64,000 nucleotides of DNA from Papilionanthe hookeriana x Papilionanthe teres (Eukaryota; Streptophyta; Magnoliopsida; Asparagales; Orchidaceae), in assembly GCA_022702705.1 (NCBI GenBank), contig CM040429.1, positions 5,014,073-5,078,072 of the forward strand, given 5' to 3'. The notes beneath the pieces are model-generated. The model searched no databases and was not told the DNA's origin. It worked only from the letters and a program-made list of their open reading frames with translations. Position numbers and translations under genes: made by a program. Below, one piece after another: positions 1-12,900 of the stretch (its first letter is position 1; each line of letters starts with the position of its first letter).

Positions 1-1900
1 CACATATGTGCTTTTTGGTACATCATTTCAGTTGCCAAAATTGAGATGAAACTATTGAACATTGAGGCTGTATTTGCCTAGCCCAGACCCCAATCATTTA
101 CTCAAGCACGCTTATGTCATGGTTTGACCTCTTTTTGCATAAGGTTTATTATGAATTTAAACTCGACTTTGACACTTTTGATGGGGCTTTTCAAGTCATA
201 TAAATTTGCATGGTCAAATGATGTTTAGGCCTGTTTTGAGGCTTTAATGAGACACGTGTCTCAATCTCCCATTCTTGCAATTCTAGATTTCAATCAAGTG
301 TTCGAGAAATTACTCTATCTATGAGAATTGTTGTTGTGCAACTCAAGGAGGACATCTTGCTTTCTTCATTGAAAAGTTAAATGATTCCAGGAGAAAACAC
401 ACTATCTATGACTGGGAGTTTTATGCAATTATGAGGGCCCTTAGTCATTGGAGTCGTTACCTAATGACAAGTGAATTTACTCTCTACATTGATCACGAGG
501 CCATTCTTGAATAGTCAGAATAAGCTAAAAGATAGACACATCTCATGGGTCTTATTTCTTTATTCATTTCAATTTGTGTTCAACATAAGGCAGGGAGTCA
601 GAATAAAGTAGTAGATGCATTGAGCCCCCGTCACATATTACTCACGGTGATGTTTTATAGGGTAATTGGTTTTGAGTTGTTGAAGGATTTGTATGCAATT
701 TATGAGAATTTTCAAAATATTTAGATCCATTGTCGGGATTGGATGTTCGAGCAGTATCTTCGATCTGATGGATTTTACTTTTTCAAGAATAAATTATCTA
801 TTCCTCATAGCTCACTCAGAGATAACATTTTACAGGAGTGTCATAGTGGAGGGATGACAAGACATTTTGGCAAAGATAAGACCCTCTCCTTAATGAAGGA
901 GAATTTTTATTGGCTCAGATTGATACAAGATATGGAGAGGCACATTAGATAGTGCAAGGTATGTCACATGGCTAAGACTTGAAGACAAAATATTAGGCTC
1001 CATGCATACGTGGGCATGGATTTTGTCGTGTGCTTACCCCAGACACAGTTGAGTAATGATTCCATTATGATTATGGTAGATCTTTTTTTTCAAGATGTCA
1101 CATTTTGTCCCTTGCCAAAAGATGATGTCTAGTCACATATTGTTGACTTACTTCAGGGAGGTATTTCGCGTTCATTTTATACCCCAGAGCATTACATCAG
1201 ATCATGACATGAACTTTCTCAGCTACTTTTGGAGGAATTTATTGGGTAAATTAGGCACAAAGCTTCAATTTATTTCAGCCACTCACTCTTATACAGATGG
1301 GCTAGCCGAGGTTATAAACCCCAATTGGGAAAATCCTCTTAGAAGTTTCGTGAGAAAGTATACCAGGCAGTGGGATTTAATTCTTCCCCAAGCAGAGCTT
1401 GCCTACAACTGCTCTACTAGTCAGTTCACCGGCCCCAACCCTTCTGAGATTGTATACGTGTGAAATCCCCTTACAACGTTGGAGTTATCCCGATACTACC
1501 CATGATTGAGCTTAGCATTGATATTGAGATTCAAGTGAAGGATGTCTAGACCCTACATGAGCAAGTCCAAAAGAAAATTACCAAGCATAATGTCATATAT
1601 CAGAAACATGTCAACAACTTCAGAAAGGCTATGGTTTTTAAAGACGACAGCACGGTGTGGATCAGGTTAAAGGAGTGTTTTCTTGCAGTTTCATTTGGAA
1701 AGCTGAAGGCTAGAACTATTTCCATTCAGAATTATTAAGAAGATCAATGATAATGCCTACAAATTGATCTACCGATAGACTATAATATTTTTGCTACCTT
1801 TAATGTTGTTGATTTGTTACCGTACTACGAGATCCTAGATTTTTCCGGAGATGAGAGCGGAGCTCCTTCTACTCTAGGAGAATGACGCGGGATGTGGGAA
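1..1900 (+). mobile_element. Degenerate Ty3/gypsy retrotransposon pol remnant
   Basis: Frameshifted and stop-riddled gypsy pol. Around 205-640 the frames read as the end of reverse transcriptase and RNase H: the tract HWSRYLMTSEFTLYIDHEA at 450-505 matches the usual 'RHYLxxxxFVLxTDHEAL' signature. At 743-975 is the integrase HHCC zinc-binding domain (HSGGMTRHFG then a CKVCH pair after a stop). At 1095-1463 is integrase core (SITSDHDMNFLSYFW and a TDG motif), followed at about 1790-1830 by the 'FNVVDLLPYY' tail common in gypsy integrases. The 5' part lies outside the window. It is a dead copy. It may sit in an intron of the TTC27-like gene whose visible exons start at 3250. Confidence 0.85.
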
Positions 1901-3249
1901 GGCTTGCGGTATTTGGTTCTCACGACCGCAAGAGTCTGGACTGAGCCGAAGCTTTTTTTTTCCTTTTTTCATCTTCTTTCTCTATTTCCTGCAAAGTTTC
2001 TTCTTTGGCTTTCTTCCATTTTGTTTCTTACTTTTTTTTTCTAATTAGGTATTTTCTTTGAGTGGCTTCTATATATATATATATCATATTAGGGTTTTGT
2101 AGTTTTTATTATTTTGAGTTTCTAGAGATTGAGAGAGTTTTCTTTTGAATTTTGCTCTTTGGAATGTTGTAATCTCTTTCCTTCGCAAGTGGTGTGTCTG
2201 TAGCTTGCCTAGGAATAGGTGGTGGATCCCCTCTACATCCACATTTTGCCGATTTGTCGTTCATCCACTGTTTCCTGCCGGACAGGCCTCAAGGGCACTG
2301 TTACCTGCTGATGACAGCAAGAATCTGCACATTTTTTATTCGGCTAAACCATTGCAAGATTATTCCTGGACTTTTTTTGATTAATCGTAACTCGTAGCGT
2401 CAAAATTTGTTGAAAATATGTTGCAAAATGAAATATATATATATATATATATCTTCATTGCTCCAAGGAACTTATGCACTTGTAATCAATCACGTCAATA
2501 CATACAATTTCACAAACAAATTTCTTCAATTCTGGAAATAACGTTGTTTATAACATGATTTCTTAAAGCACAATTAACAGTCTTATAACAATTCCTGATT
2601 GCTTCAGTTCAAAAACAATACAGACTAAAAAAACTTGAAAGGCAGTATAATCGAAGAAGTCTAATACAATTTTAACAAACTTAAAGTAACCTTCTTGTGT
2701 TTTATCATCCTCTTCCTCTCCCATTGCATAGATTGTTGTCATTATTGTTGGCAGCATAGCTCTGCCACTTCAGCTTGCAGTGCAGTCATACTAGCCTCCT
2801 TAATATCTTTAAACATAGCGACTCACATTCTGATACGAAGGTTCCATCAGCCGAATAAAAATATTTTTCTTTTTGTGCCAAACCCTGCGAACCTAAAACA
2901 TAAATTTTACCTTTATTTCGTCCCACTGCATTGTGAAACAACCTTAAGCTCTAGTGTTAAATCTAATGCAAGACATATCAAGATCTAGAGTTTGTTAATA
3001 TAGATCCACTACAATGAGAAGCATGAAATCACACTCACGCAATACTTTGTTGATCACAATTTAACCCTCCTTCCCTCCCATTTCTAAATAAACTTATGCA
3101 ATGGGAGATCAAACATTTGAAGAATGTAGAAGTGCCATTAAGTATTTCTAAATAATCTCTATTTTATGTGATTATATGATATATTGCATTCATTGTGTTT
3201 TGAATGTTTGAGGATTTAGTCTTTATTTTGATCTGCCCATGTCTTTTAG
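1900..3249. other. Non-coding stretch between gypsy remnant and first visible TTC27 exon
   Basis: After the integrase tail the sequence turns T-rich with TA dinucleotide runs (about 2071-2085 and 2434-2453). The part to about 2400 could be the element's 3' LTR, but no second LTR is in the window to prove it. From 2400 to 3249 I see no conserved coding sequence; the short open frames look random. The last bases before 3250 form a pyrimidine-rich acceptor ending in AG. Confidence 0.4.
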
Positions 3250-6200
3250 GTTGAAGCTGTTTATGAATCAGTTCCTTCGGCTGCTCAAAGGGTCCAACTG
3301 GCTTTTTGTGTGTATACACCAACTATATCAGCATTGAGGAAGTATGCATATAATGACTTGTGATATTCCTTTTTTTTCAATGCTGCAATTTCTTCACTAT
3401 GTCATTTTATGCCCGTATATACGATGTTCTCTTTTTTCCCCCATATATCACAAAGCGCCTTTGGCTTTAAACTCCAGGGAATATGGTGAACTTTGTGTTG
3501 GATGTGGCATGGTTGGCGAGGCACTAAATATTTTTGAGGATCTTGAGCTATGGGACAGTCTAATATATTGTTACCGGTGCGAACTCTTGTTCCTATTTTA
3601 TATGTAGATGTTACATTTTGTTGTATTCAAAACTATAAATCTATTATTTTATGCTGGCAGCTTACTGGACAAGAAGGCAGCTGCTGTAGACCTTATTAAT
3701 TCACGGCTCCATGAAACTCCCAAAGATCCAAAATTATGGTGAGTGAACTCAAAGAAAGGCTAATTTTGATTATTTTTCTTGTAATGATCTTCTTTTTTAT
3801 GTTTTTATATTGATGGAGCAAGGCAAACTGACGATGAAGGGCACAAGTTCACTTCAAAATATATCACCTACAATAAAATTATTTGACCACCACTCACTTA
3901 AAATAGATTAAAAAGAAAGAATAAAATGGGTTGGGATAAATGTATGTCTGTTCATCTCCTTGGATTCCCGCCTCGATATAATCATTGTCGGTATTTTCAC
4001 AAAAAGTACAATGCTTAAAGCAGTTGCATCGTGGAATATAAATGCCTAATTTTTTTTTAAGCGATGATGGTTAAAAGACTTGTTTATGTTGTTTTGGACA
4101 CCAATTTCACATTTTTTTTAATCATGGCAGGCAAGGTTAGCATCCCTCTTAGTGCTCCTCTTTGTGAGGAAGATGTTAGATTGCTGCTGATATTTTTATT
4201 GAAAGAATTCAAAAATGGCAAAATGAAAACAATACTCTAGATACAAATACAACAAAAAATGAAAATGAACAAATAAAATTACAAAATATGAAGGAAATGA
4301 AAGATTAAAATGTGAAACATGTTAGCAAATTTGAATGCAATAGTACTTACAACTGAATAGCTTGCCAATCAGCATGAACAGGACCTCTTGCTAACCTATC
4401 AAAAGGCTCAAAATTGCAAACTATGACTATATGAAAATGATTGAAGAAATGCTCTATATATAGTTAAGAAAATATTCCAAGTGAAGCCCACCGGGAACAA
4501 AATGCAGATTGATTGCAAGCAAAAGATTATTACTTAGGTGCGCAATAAGCTCTAACTTACAACTTTCACAATTAAATTAGCAAAGTCAAACATGTAAGCA
4601 GTGTAGCGCAATTAATAATCTTAATGTAAAAAAAAATAAAAAATGAAGTAACATGTTTCTTACAAAATGCTTTCATGTTAATAATTGAGTTCAGATTTGC
4701 ACATCTTTCTTACAAAATGCTTTCATGTAAATAATTGAATTTAGTTAATTTAAAATCTTGTAAGCGTGGCACATTAAATTTTGAACTCAATCGCAATACC
4801 TAAAAGGCACACATTCTCTGAAATGTGCTAAATAATGAATTCAAATTCTCGCATGCATTCTAATAATCTCACTAATATCCAAATTGAAATTAAAATATTT
4901 CTCAAAAGTGCTATGTGCACTCAAAGCAAGATGAATTTATGGCAGTTTGCTTTGAGAAGTGTGTAAATGTTTCAATAGACCACAAATCTTATTTTAAATT
5001 TAATCACATTATGATTATGCATACTCTCGTGTGAGCTGCGACACTTATAGGTCATTGTTTTTAATTTGGTCGTCCACATCATAATGGTAGGAGTTAACAA
5101 TTCTTTTGTTTCTGAGAAATATTTATGCTATATATTCATCGTGGTGATAACTCAAAAAATGATTTTTATTTTCCATTCATGGTCTAGTCAACCAAATTAA
5201 GCTTCATTGTGTACTGAAAATTGAACACTCAATTGCAAACTCACCAAGAAGTGTCTTTCATTTGCATAAGTTTGTCAAGGGGTTTTAACCAAAAATGTTA
5301 AGTTTCAAATTAAAATTCCTTGTTTCTTACCTACAAGATATTGTCTCGTGTTCTATTATTTAGGCTCAATCCTCTTTATATAGGAGCAGAGTTGACAAAG
5401 TATGTAATATGATGAATCTTAAATGAACTCAAGTGCTACACATAAACTGGTTAGCCTAATCTTTTGCAACTAAGCGGGCAATGTCAACAACGTTCGAAGC
5501 ACCAAAGTGTAATCAATGTTAGGGCTATTGCACATTATAAATGGAGGGGTCAATCTCCAAAATATATGCTTCAAATTTACAAAGATAAAATTTTTCGAAG
5601 TTGTATTTTTGATATGATCTTATTGGCAAAAAAAATTAACCGGAGAAAATATTATTATTAAAATGCCCTTAAATGCCAAATCAAATCATTCTGGGATTTT
5701 AAAAAATTAAAAGTATATGAAATGTAGAATATTCAATTGTTAATTGATTAATCTAATCTTTGAGCAATTAGCCGTCAAATTCATTATTCTTTTCACTTGT
5801 TTGATTAGTTTGAGAAGTTTGAACAAGACTCACAAACAAATAATATCATATCAAGTGAATTCATATGACTACTCTTATAATATTTTGTGTTAATGATTTG
5901 GCATGTACCCTCTGATCAAATGGTTTGTCATCGAATGATAATATTATGTTTAAAATTACATCATTATTGGTTGTCCACTTCTTCTATAAATATTATCTCT
6001 TTTAACGCTCATCGTTATCGCTCAAGTAACTTGAAAATTTCGTTTGAAATAATTATGAGCTAAATAAACTAATAAATACTCATGCTCATAAATCACAGTA
6101 ATACAAGTGAAAATAAAACAATATGTATGTCAGTCAAGTTTTTAATAAATCAATAAAAATATTTGATGTTATTTAAAGAACATTGTTATATCAATAGCAA

Positions 6201-6869
6201 CATATCAATATCATTCTATACGTGTACAACTGTCATAGGAGCATCGTGTAAAAATTGTGTCAATTAAGGCACATCAATATCAATATCCTTTGTCATATAA
6301 TTGCAGGAGTACCTTAGTGTTTTCTTACTAAGATACTATCAAGGGATGACTCCATCATAATCATCATCGTACACGTCTAGATGCATCTAGCAGTCAACAT
6401 GAACATATCATTCATGAATTCATCTCATTCGATTCAGCATGCTACACAAAACATACACCAATTTGTGATAGTAGCTATAAACAATCATGACAATATGACC
6501 GATAAAGAAAAAAAATATCTCTATCGGAATAAAAACATGGGCAGGTGTCATTAACCACAAAATAGTTAAGAAGAAACAAATTATTACAATAAATTAAAAG
6601 TGCAAGTATTCATCTCCATAATAGACGATGTGCTTGCTCTTAACTTATATTATCACTTATAAAATATAAAATATACAATTATTACTTTATGTAATTGTGT
6701 TTTAATTAAATTATGAATTATTGATGTAATCCCCTATTTTAAGTAGAATTTCAACATTTTAAACTTTAAAATTTAATTATTTTAATCAAAATTATTATTA
6801 AATACTTTTGTAATTAAACCCCACCCCTAGCCATTCGAATCAAAAGCACTTATTTATCATTTAAATAGT

Positions 6870-6909
<40 letters not shown>

Positions 6910-9900
6910 TAATTATTATAATAACTTAAATAAATAACCTACTCTTATAAACCGCATGCGAGATGCTTCCTCAACACACGGGAGAGTTCTGGCTCAGTTT
7001 TTTCCTCACTGGCTTCCTCCGACTGACTTTGTCTTCTTTTCTGCTCACAGGATCACACAAAATAGCCGCCGATACCTCTTTTCTTCTGCACTCTTTCCCT
7101 TAGTCGCATACACTGCAACCACCAAAACTCGCGCGATCGAGAGCCCTCCTCTACTGCTTTTCGACTCTCAGGTAAGCCCCTGCCTCCCTCATATGACAAT
7201 TTATAAGGCAAATTCATCTCCTTGGCTTCCGACGCCCCCTCTCCCCCCCCCCCCCTTCTCACGTCCTCTCCATCCGTTCGATCGCCCGACTCCTTACTTC
7301 GTCTTCTTTCTATGTATTTCCTCGACTCTCCCTTTCTCTTCCTTGACTATTCGTCTTCCCTCCCCCCCTTAACATAACTTTGGAATTTTGATTGAATTCT
7401 TCATTGTTACTCTCACTATCCACTCTAAACTAACAATAGTGTATTTTCTCTTTTGTAACTAAATTTTTGCTACTATTAGATAAATATTTAGAGCCTATTA
7501 TCTAGCTTTAATCAAAAGCTCCCTCCTGTGATCGGGAGAGATAATTAATCATGCGAACTTGTCCCTGAATCCTCAAACTATATCATAAAGTTCTCACACA
7601 ATAAGGATGAAATCTTTGTGTAGTGTCTTACATGATATTTAATCCACCATTTTAAAATTTATCCTGGAATCACTCATTTAAATGAGCCTGGCAAGATTTC
7701 CAAGCCAAAATAGACAATGTTGATAAACTTAATTTACAGCTCAAATATCTTTTCAATAAGCTTGGGTACAAAATCACAGTGCTCATCCCATTATATTGGA
7801 ACTATGCCATTCATAAGTTCCATCATTTGGGAAAGGTTAGCGGCTAGTTTAAACTTTGCCAGGGATTCACGAAGCTGGTATGTGCTACTCTTTTCTGGAT
7901 TGAATGGTGATGATTTTTAAAGTAATTTCAAATAATCTTTTTTTTGCTCAATTATGACAATTCTGGTGAGTGCAAGCATTCAGTATTGGTGGGTTGGGTT
8001 TTGGAGGGTAGATAAATTCCTACTTAAGAATTCATCATAAGTTTTAAGCCATTGGAGCAATTTTTCGAAATACTCTGTTGTTTTGACCTCTTGAATCTCA
8101 AAGAATTTACTCCTTGTTTTTTCTTTTTTTTTGCTCACACATACCCCCAATCGCACGGACCCTGTATATGAAAGGCCTTGAATCTAAGACCTCTTGGTTG
8201 AAAGACAAATCTCTCAAGCACTAGGCCAAAATGGCTTGCATGAATTTACTTCTTGGTTTGTTACTGCATTAGATATAGTATTAGTTGTGTTTCTTATTTT
8301 GTCAGGTAGATTTATAGTTAATCAAAATTTATCCAAGCCTTTTAGGGCGCTAAGCTGGCTATATTTTCTCTAGATCCAATTCTAGAAAGGGTTCCTTAGT
8401 ATGCAACACCACGTTAAAATGCTGTAGCAAGTTGACATCAATGCAATTTTAGTGGTTTCAGTTTGTGATGACATCTTGGAAGGTAAATGCTTTACTAGAA
8501 ACACAGAAAATGAAACATTCTATGACTTATTGATTGGAGTAAAATGCTAGAAAACTATATGATTTACAGCTGTAATAGCATTTTAAATGCTTCTAGTTTA
8601 ACAGCTTTACTTCTTCAACCTTTATAAATCAGTTGATTGTATTATTTAGATTAAACTTGGAAGTCCTATAGATCGATGTTATAGTATTTCTTCTCTTATT
8701 CACTCTTGTTCTTTCTTCTGTAAAAAATTTCAGGTGTTCACTTGGTGATGTAACCAATAATGATGACTTTTATGAGAAGGCCCTTGAAGTCTCAAATAAT
8801 AAATCTGCTCGAGCTATGGTGAGTTGTTATACAAATTTAGTTCGAAGTTTCTTTTAGATCTTAGTATGTTGTCTGAACTGCTATTTTGCAGCGTTCTTTA
8901 GCTCGTAGTGTTTACAACAGGGGTGACTATGAAAGAGCCAAATCTCTATGGTATTTCTCTTTTTTGAAGACAGGCATACTTTCAACAAAGTTTTACATGT
9001 TGTAACTAAGAACTTCCGCAAGTCTCAACAAATGTTTATTATGTTTTTTCTGCGGAAATTTTCTGCAGGGAATCAGCAATGGCAGTAAATTCTTTGTATC
9101 CAGATGGCTGGTTTGCGCTTGGTGCAGCTGCATTAAAGGTAATTGCTCAATTTTATGGATCTTAGATCTTACTAGTGCTACACATTATGGCCTTAGTGTA
9201 GCTAACTTATTTTTTTTATTGATCCTAAATTCTAGCCTATGACATGAACGGAATAAGATGTTCCTATTATTTAAAATAGTTAATGCTGTCAGATTTTTTT
9301 CATGTTAAAAAGAAAAAAATTGCTCTAAAGCTGGACTTTTGGAATCCACAGGCTCGGGATATCGAAAAAGCTATCGATGGGTTCACTCGTGCTGTGCAGC
9401 TGGATCCTGAAAATGGAGAGGCCTGGAATAATGTTGCTTGTTTGTATGTTCTGCACTTAAATCACGCCTTTTTTGGAGTCCCTTGAACACGCACCCCGAC
9501 ACACAAATATACTCCATCTTCTACACTTTCATCTCCTATTGATCTGCTGTACCTTCAATTAATTTTCTTGCTGCTGGCATAATAGCTAGTAGGTCCCAAG
9601 GCACTTTATTTTTTATGTTCATGTAGCTATATTATTTAAACTTTGGAAGATATACATGCATACCACTCATTCCTACGTATTTCCTCTTGTCTAACACCTA
9701 AACTTCAATTTCTACATGTATACAATTACCACATTACCTATTAATGAAATGGTGTATTTCACTTTTTAAAGGTTAAATTAGTGGTATTTTTGATGTGAAA
9801 TGAAAGACTAGGGTGGTAGAAATTTAAAAAAACAAAGTTTCGATGTCAATATGTTAATGCATAGGTATTATTTGGTTATATACATAAATGCTTCTTGAAC

Positions 9901-12900
9901 CTGTACTTACGTCATAAAGTAAGAGAAAAGTGAAGGTATTATGATTTATGAGGGCTGGTAGTTGAAGACAGCCTCATTGTTTAAAATAGGAAAATTGTTC
10001 AAGTCATGACTGCTGTAATTAGAAATGTATGTCTGAAGCAGCTTTATGGTAATTTTGTTGGACAGCGATGATTTTTTTAACTGATTCTATCTTAAAATAT
10101 TGGTTGATAGAGCTAATTGCAGTGTATGAGCATCATTTTTAATGCCTTTTTTAGAGTTACTTTTTCTAACTTATATGAACTGTTCAGGCATATGATCAAT
10201 AAGAAGAGCAAAGCAGCATTCATTGCTTTCAAGGAGGCTTTGAAATTCAGGTTTCCGTCATTACTTATTTTTTGCTGAAGTATGTCTTTTGAGAGAAATA
10301 TCCATTGCAATGATTTGTTAGAACAACTAGCAGGAGGAACAGCTGGCAGCTCTGGGAAAATTATAGCCATGTTGCAGTAGATATAGGGAACTTTTATCAA
10401 GTGAGTATTATTTTATGGAGAACTTCATGCCACTGGAAGCCACTTCGGGAAAAAAAAGGAAGATTTACATACATATCACTCAATTTCTTTGTATTTATTT
10501 ACATATGTAACATCCAAACTTCCATTTTTACATACAGTTATCTTTCCTATGCATGAACACGTGTATTTCACTCTTTAAAAGTTAAAATGGTGGTATATTT
10601 TATGTGATATGATAGATTTGGGTGGTATAAATGTAAAAGTTAAAGTTTTAGTTTCAGATATATAAATATATAAGAATTGAGTGGTGTGTATGTAATGCAC
10701 AAAAAAATTCTTATTTTGAATAACTAGCGCTATTGAATTGTAAATGTCTGTGCTTGAGTATCAATTCCTAGTAGAAAAATATGCGCTAGTGTAGCTGAGC
10801 TTATTTTCTACTTCTCAATTAGTATTATTTTTAAATCTTCTCAAAGGAGAAACTCCTCGGTATGTTGATTAAATTGGCAAACCTCCTAGATGAGCGGTTG
10901 CCAATGCAATAATTTATTGCCGAAAGTTGTGCTCGCTCTGGTTGTCAATCGCCATTTCTTTTTTTTGTATGGTCATGCTTACCTGACTAAGTAATAGCTT
11001 TGAGAGATGGAATATCTACAGCTCTGGATAGTAATTTTGATTTATCAAACTTTGTGGTGCAAAAATAGTTTGTATAATTGAGCCAAACATATAAATATGC
11101 CCTTTTGTGACCCTTTGGCTAACTCTTCGACGATGAAAAATATTCTTTTTCTTCAGGCACTCGAGGCAATAAAAATGGTACTTGAGTTGTCATCAAATAA
11201 GCGAGTAGATATTGAACTCTTAGACAAGATACTGACAAAGATTGAAGAGTATGCCTCTAGATCATCTTCTTGTCCAGCTACTAATGATCAATATATACAC
11301 GCTTCCCAAGAAGATTCAGCTATGGATTGTTGTGGAGATTCAGGAAATTTCGCTCGTGTGCTTGAAGAGCGAGAGAGGGATTCATTGGCGTCCATGATTG
11401 GCAGTGTCATGCAGCAGGTGCGCATTCTAGATGGTTTTATTTATATATTTTTTTTCTTTTTAGATAAAAGCATCAAAATTACCCCCAAACGCTTTTTTAG
11501 GGGTTCATTTTAGTCCCTAAGTCTATAACAATGCCAATTTAATAGCCAATCTCTTTTGATGGGATTAAATTAGTACTGTTTGGGGATTATTTTAACTCAT
11601 ATTAAAAGAGCCTTGGAACTAATTTGTGGCATTTTTATAAGCTCTTGGACTAAAATAGCCACATATTAATAGTTAGGTGACTATTTTGGCGCTTTACTCT
11701 TTTTTAAAATGTCTCTTTACTCTTTCAGCAGTTGTTTTGTGGTTTAATCTTTCACGCCATAAATCCCCTGTTCTATGCTATATATGACTATTGTATCTAT
11801 TCAGCATCATCATTGGCCTTTTCTTTTGCTATGAGGTTCTGTGACTCTCTTTTATTATTCTCATGAAGTTTCCATTTTTAATTCTAATTCTAGTTCTCTG
11901 TCTCTCCTGTCAATTAGGTCATTAAAAATGGCGGTGGCGGTGCAGAAATTTGGGGTCTATATGCAAGATGGCACAAAATGGAAGGCAACCTTCTCATGTG
12001 TTCTGAAGCCCTTTTGAGGCAAGTTAGGGCATATCAGGTATTTGATGTTTTAAGTAATTTACTGTTTAAGTAAATCACCATTATATTGTACCATATTAGG
12101 TATTTGCTTAGCCATGATTTAAACTGCGTTTGTTACTAGGTCTCCTGGCCATTTAGATTATCCTGAATATCATCAGATCAAGTGATTAACCCATTCATGT
12201 AATTGAGGTGGTTTTGTAGCATTTGCCTTAAGTTAATTAGCCTTTTTGGTCATACTTGACATTAATTACTTCGCGTAGTTACATTCGAACTTGGCTTGAC
12301 TAGCCCAATGTTCAAGGTGAACACTTAAGTGGTCTTAATGAACTCTAGACCAGACATAAACTAAAATTTCGTAATTCCTGCCTTTGTTGTCCTCATGATT
12401 GGATTAGTTTCGTTTGATCCAATCTAATTGAGAAATATTTAAAGATAGAACTGTTTTTTTCGGATTAGTGATTAAGCATTAAATCTATCGGTTAATTTAG
12501 CTAGCCTAACCCCTAGGTAAGCCAAATCATTCCAATTGGCTTATGTGTGACAATTGAGTCAGTCCAGGTGAGCTATAGACCTATTGGTTCTCATTTTAAA
12601 GGAATCGGCTCAAGTTGGTGAATCTGGGCTTAGTTTGTAGCGACCTTAACTTTATGTTGTTGATGGGACCCTTTAATCTAATTGTTGCTGGGATCCTTTA
12701 ATTAGGCTAAGGCTACGAGCAATTTGTCTCGAGTCAAACACATTATGCATATGATTTTAGTGCAGCATTGTAGAGTTCACAGGATGCTTGGACCTTTTTG
12801 GATTTTGATGACACCACTATTATGAGACACCCGTAGGACAATCTAGCTAGACACATTTTTCATTAACACTCAAGCTGACAACACTAATCAGGATCGAGTG

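Larger units (their letters stand above)
3739..8733 (+). other. Intron 3 of TTC27-like gene
   Basis: 5.0 kb AT-rich intron. It holds a 50-bp direct duplication (4651-4750), a TA microsatellite (about 6874-6902), a promoter/UTR-like island (6941-7171) and a SINE on the minus strand (8121-8241). The rest (3740-4650, 4750-6870, 7180-8100) shows no coding or repeat signature I recognise. Confidence 0.7.

Noticed and set aside
2695..2988. 97-codon frame before the first TTC27 exon
   Set aside because: No similarity to TTC27 or any family I know; random in AT-rich DNA.
6956..7372. Proline/phenylalanine-rich open frame of 138 codons
   Set aside because: It runs over a pyrimidine-rich leader and across a strong splice donor; composition explains it.
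8180..8241. Possible tRNA gene from A and B box motifs
   Set aside because: Boxes belong to a SINE with a target duplication; no cloverleaf or acceptor stem is apparent.
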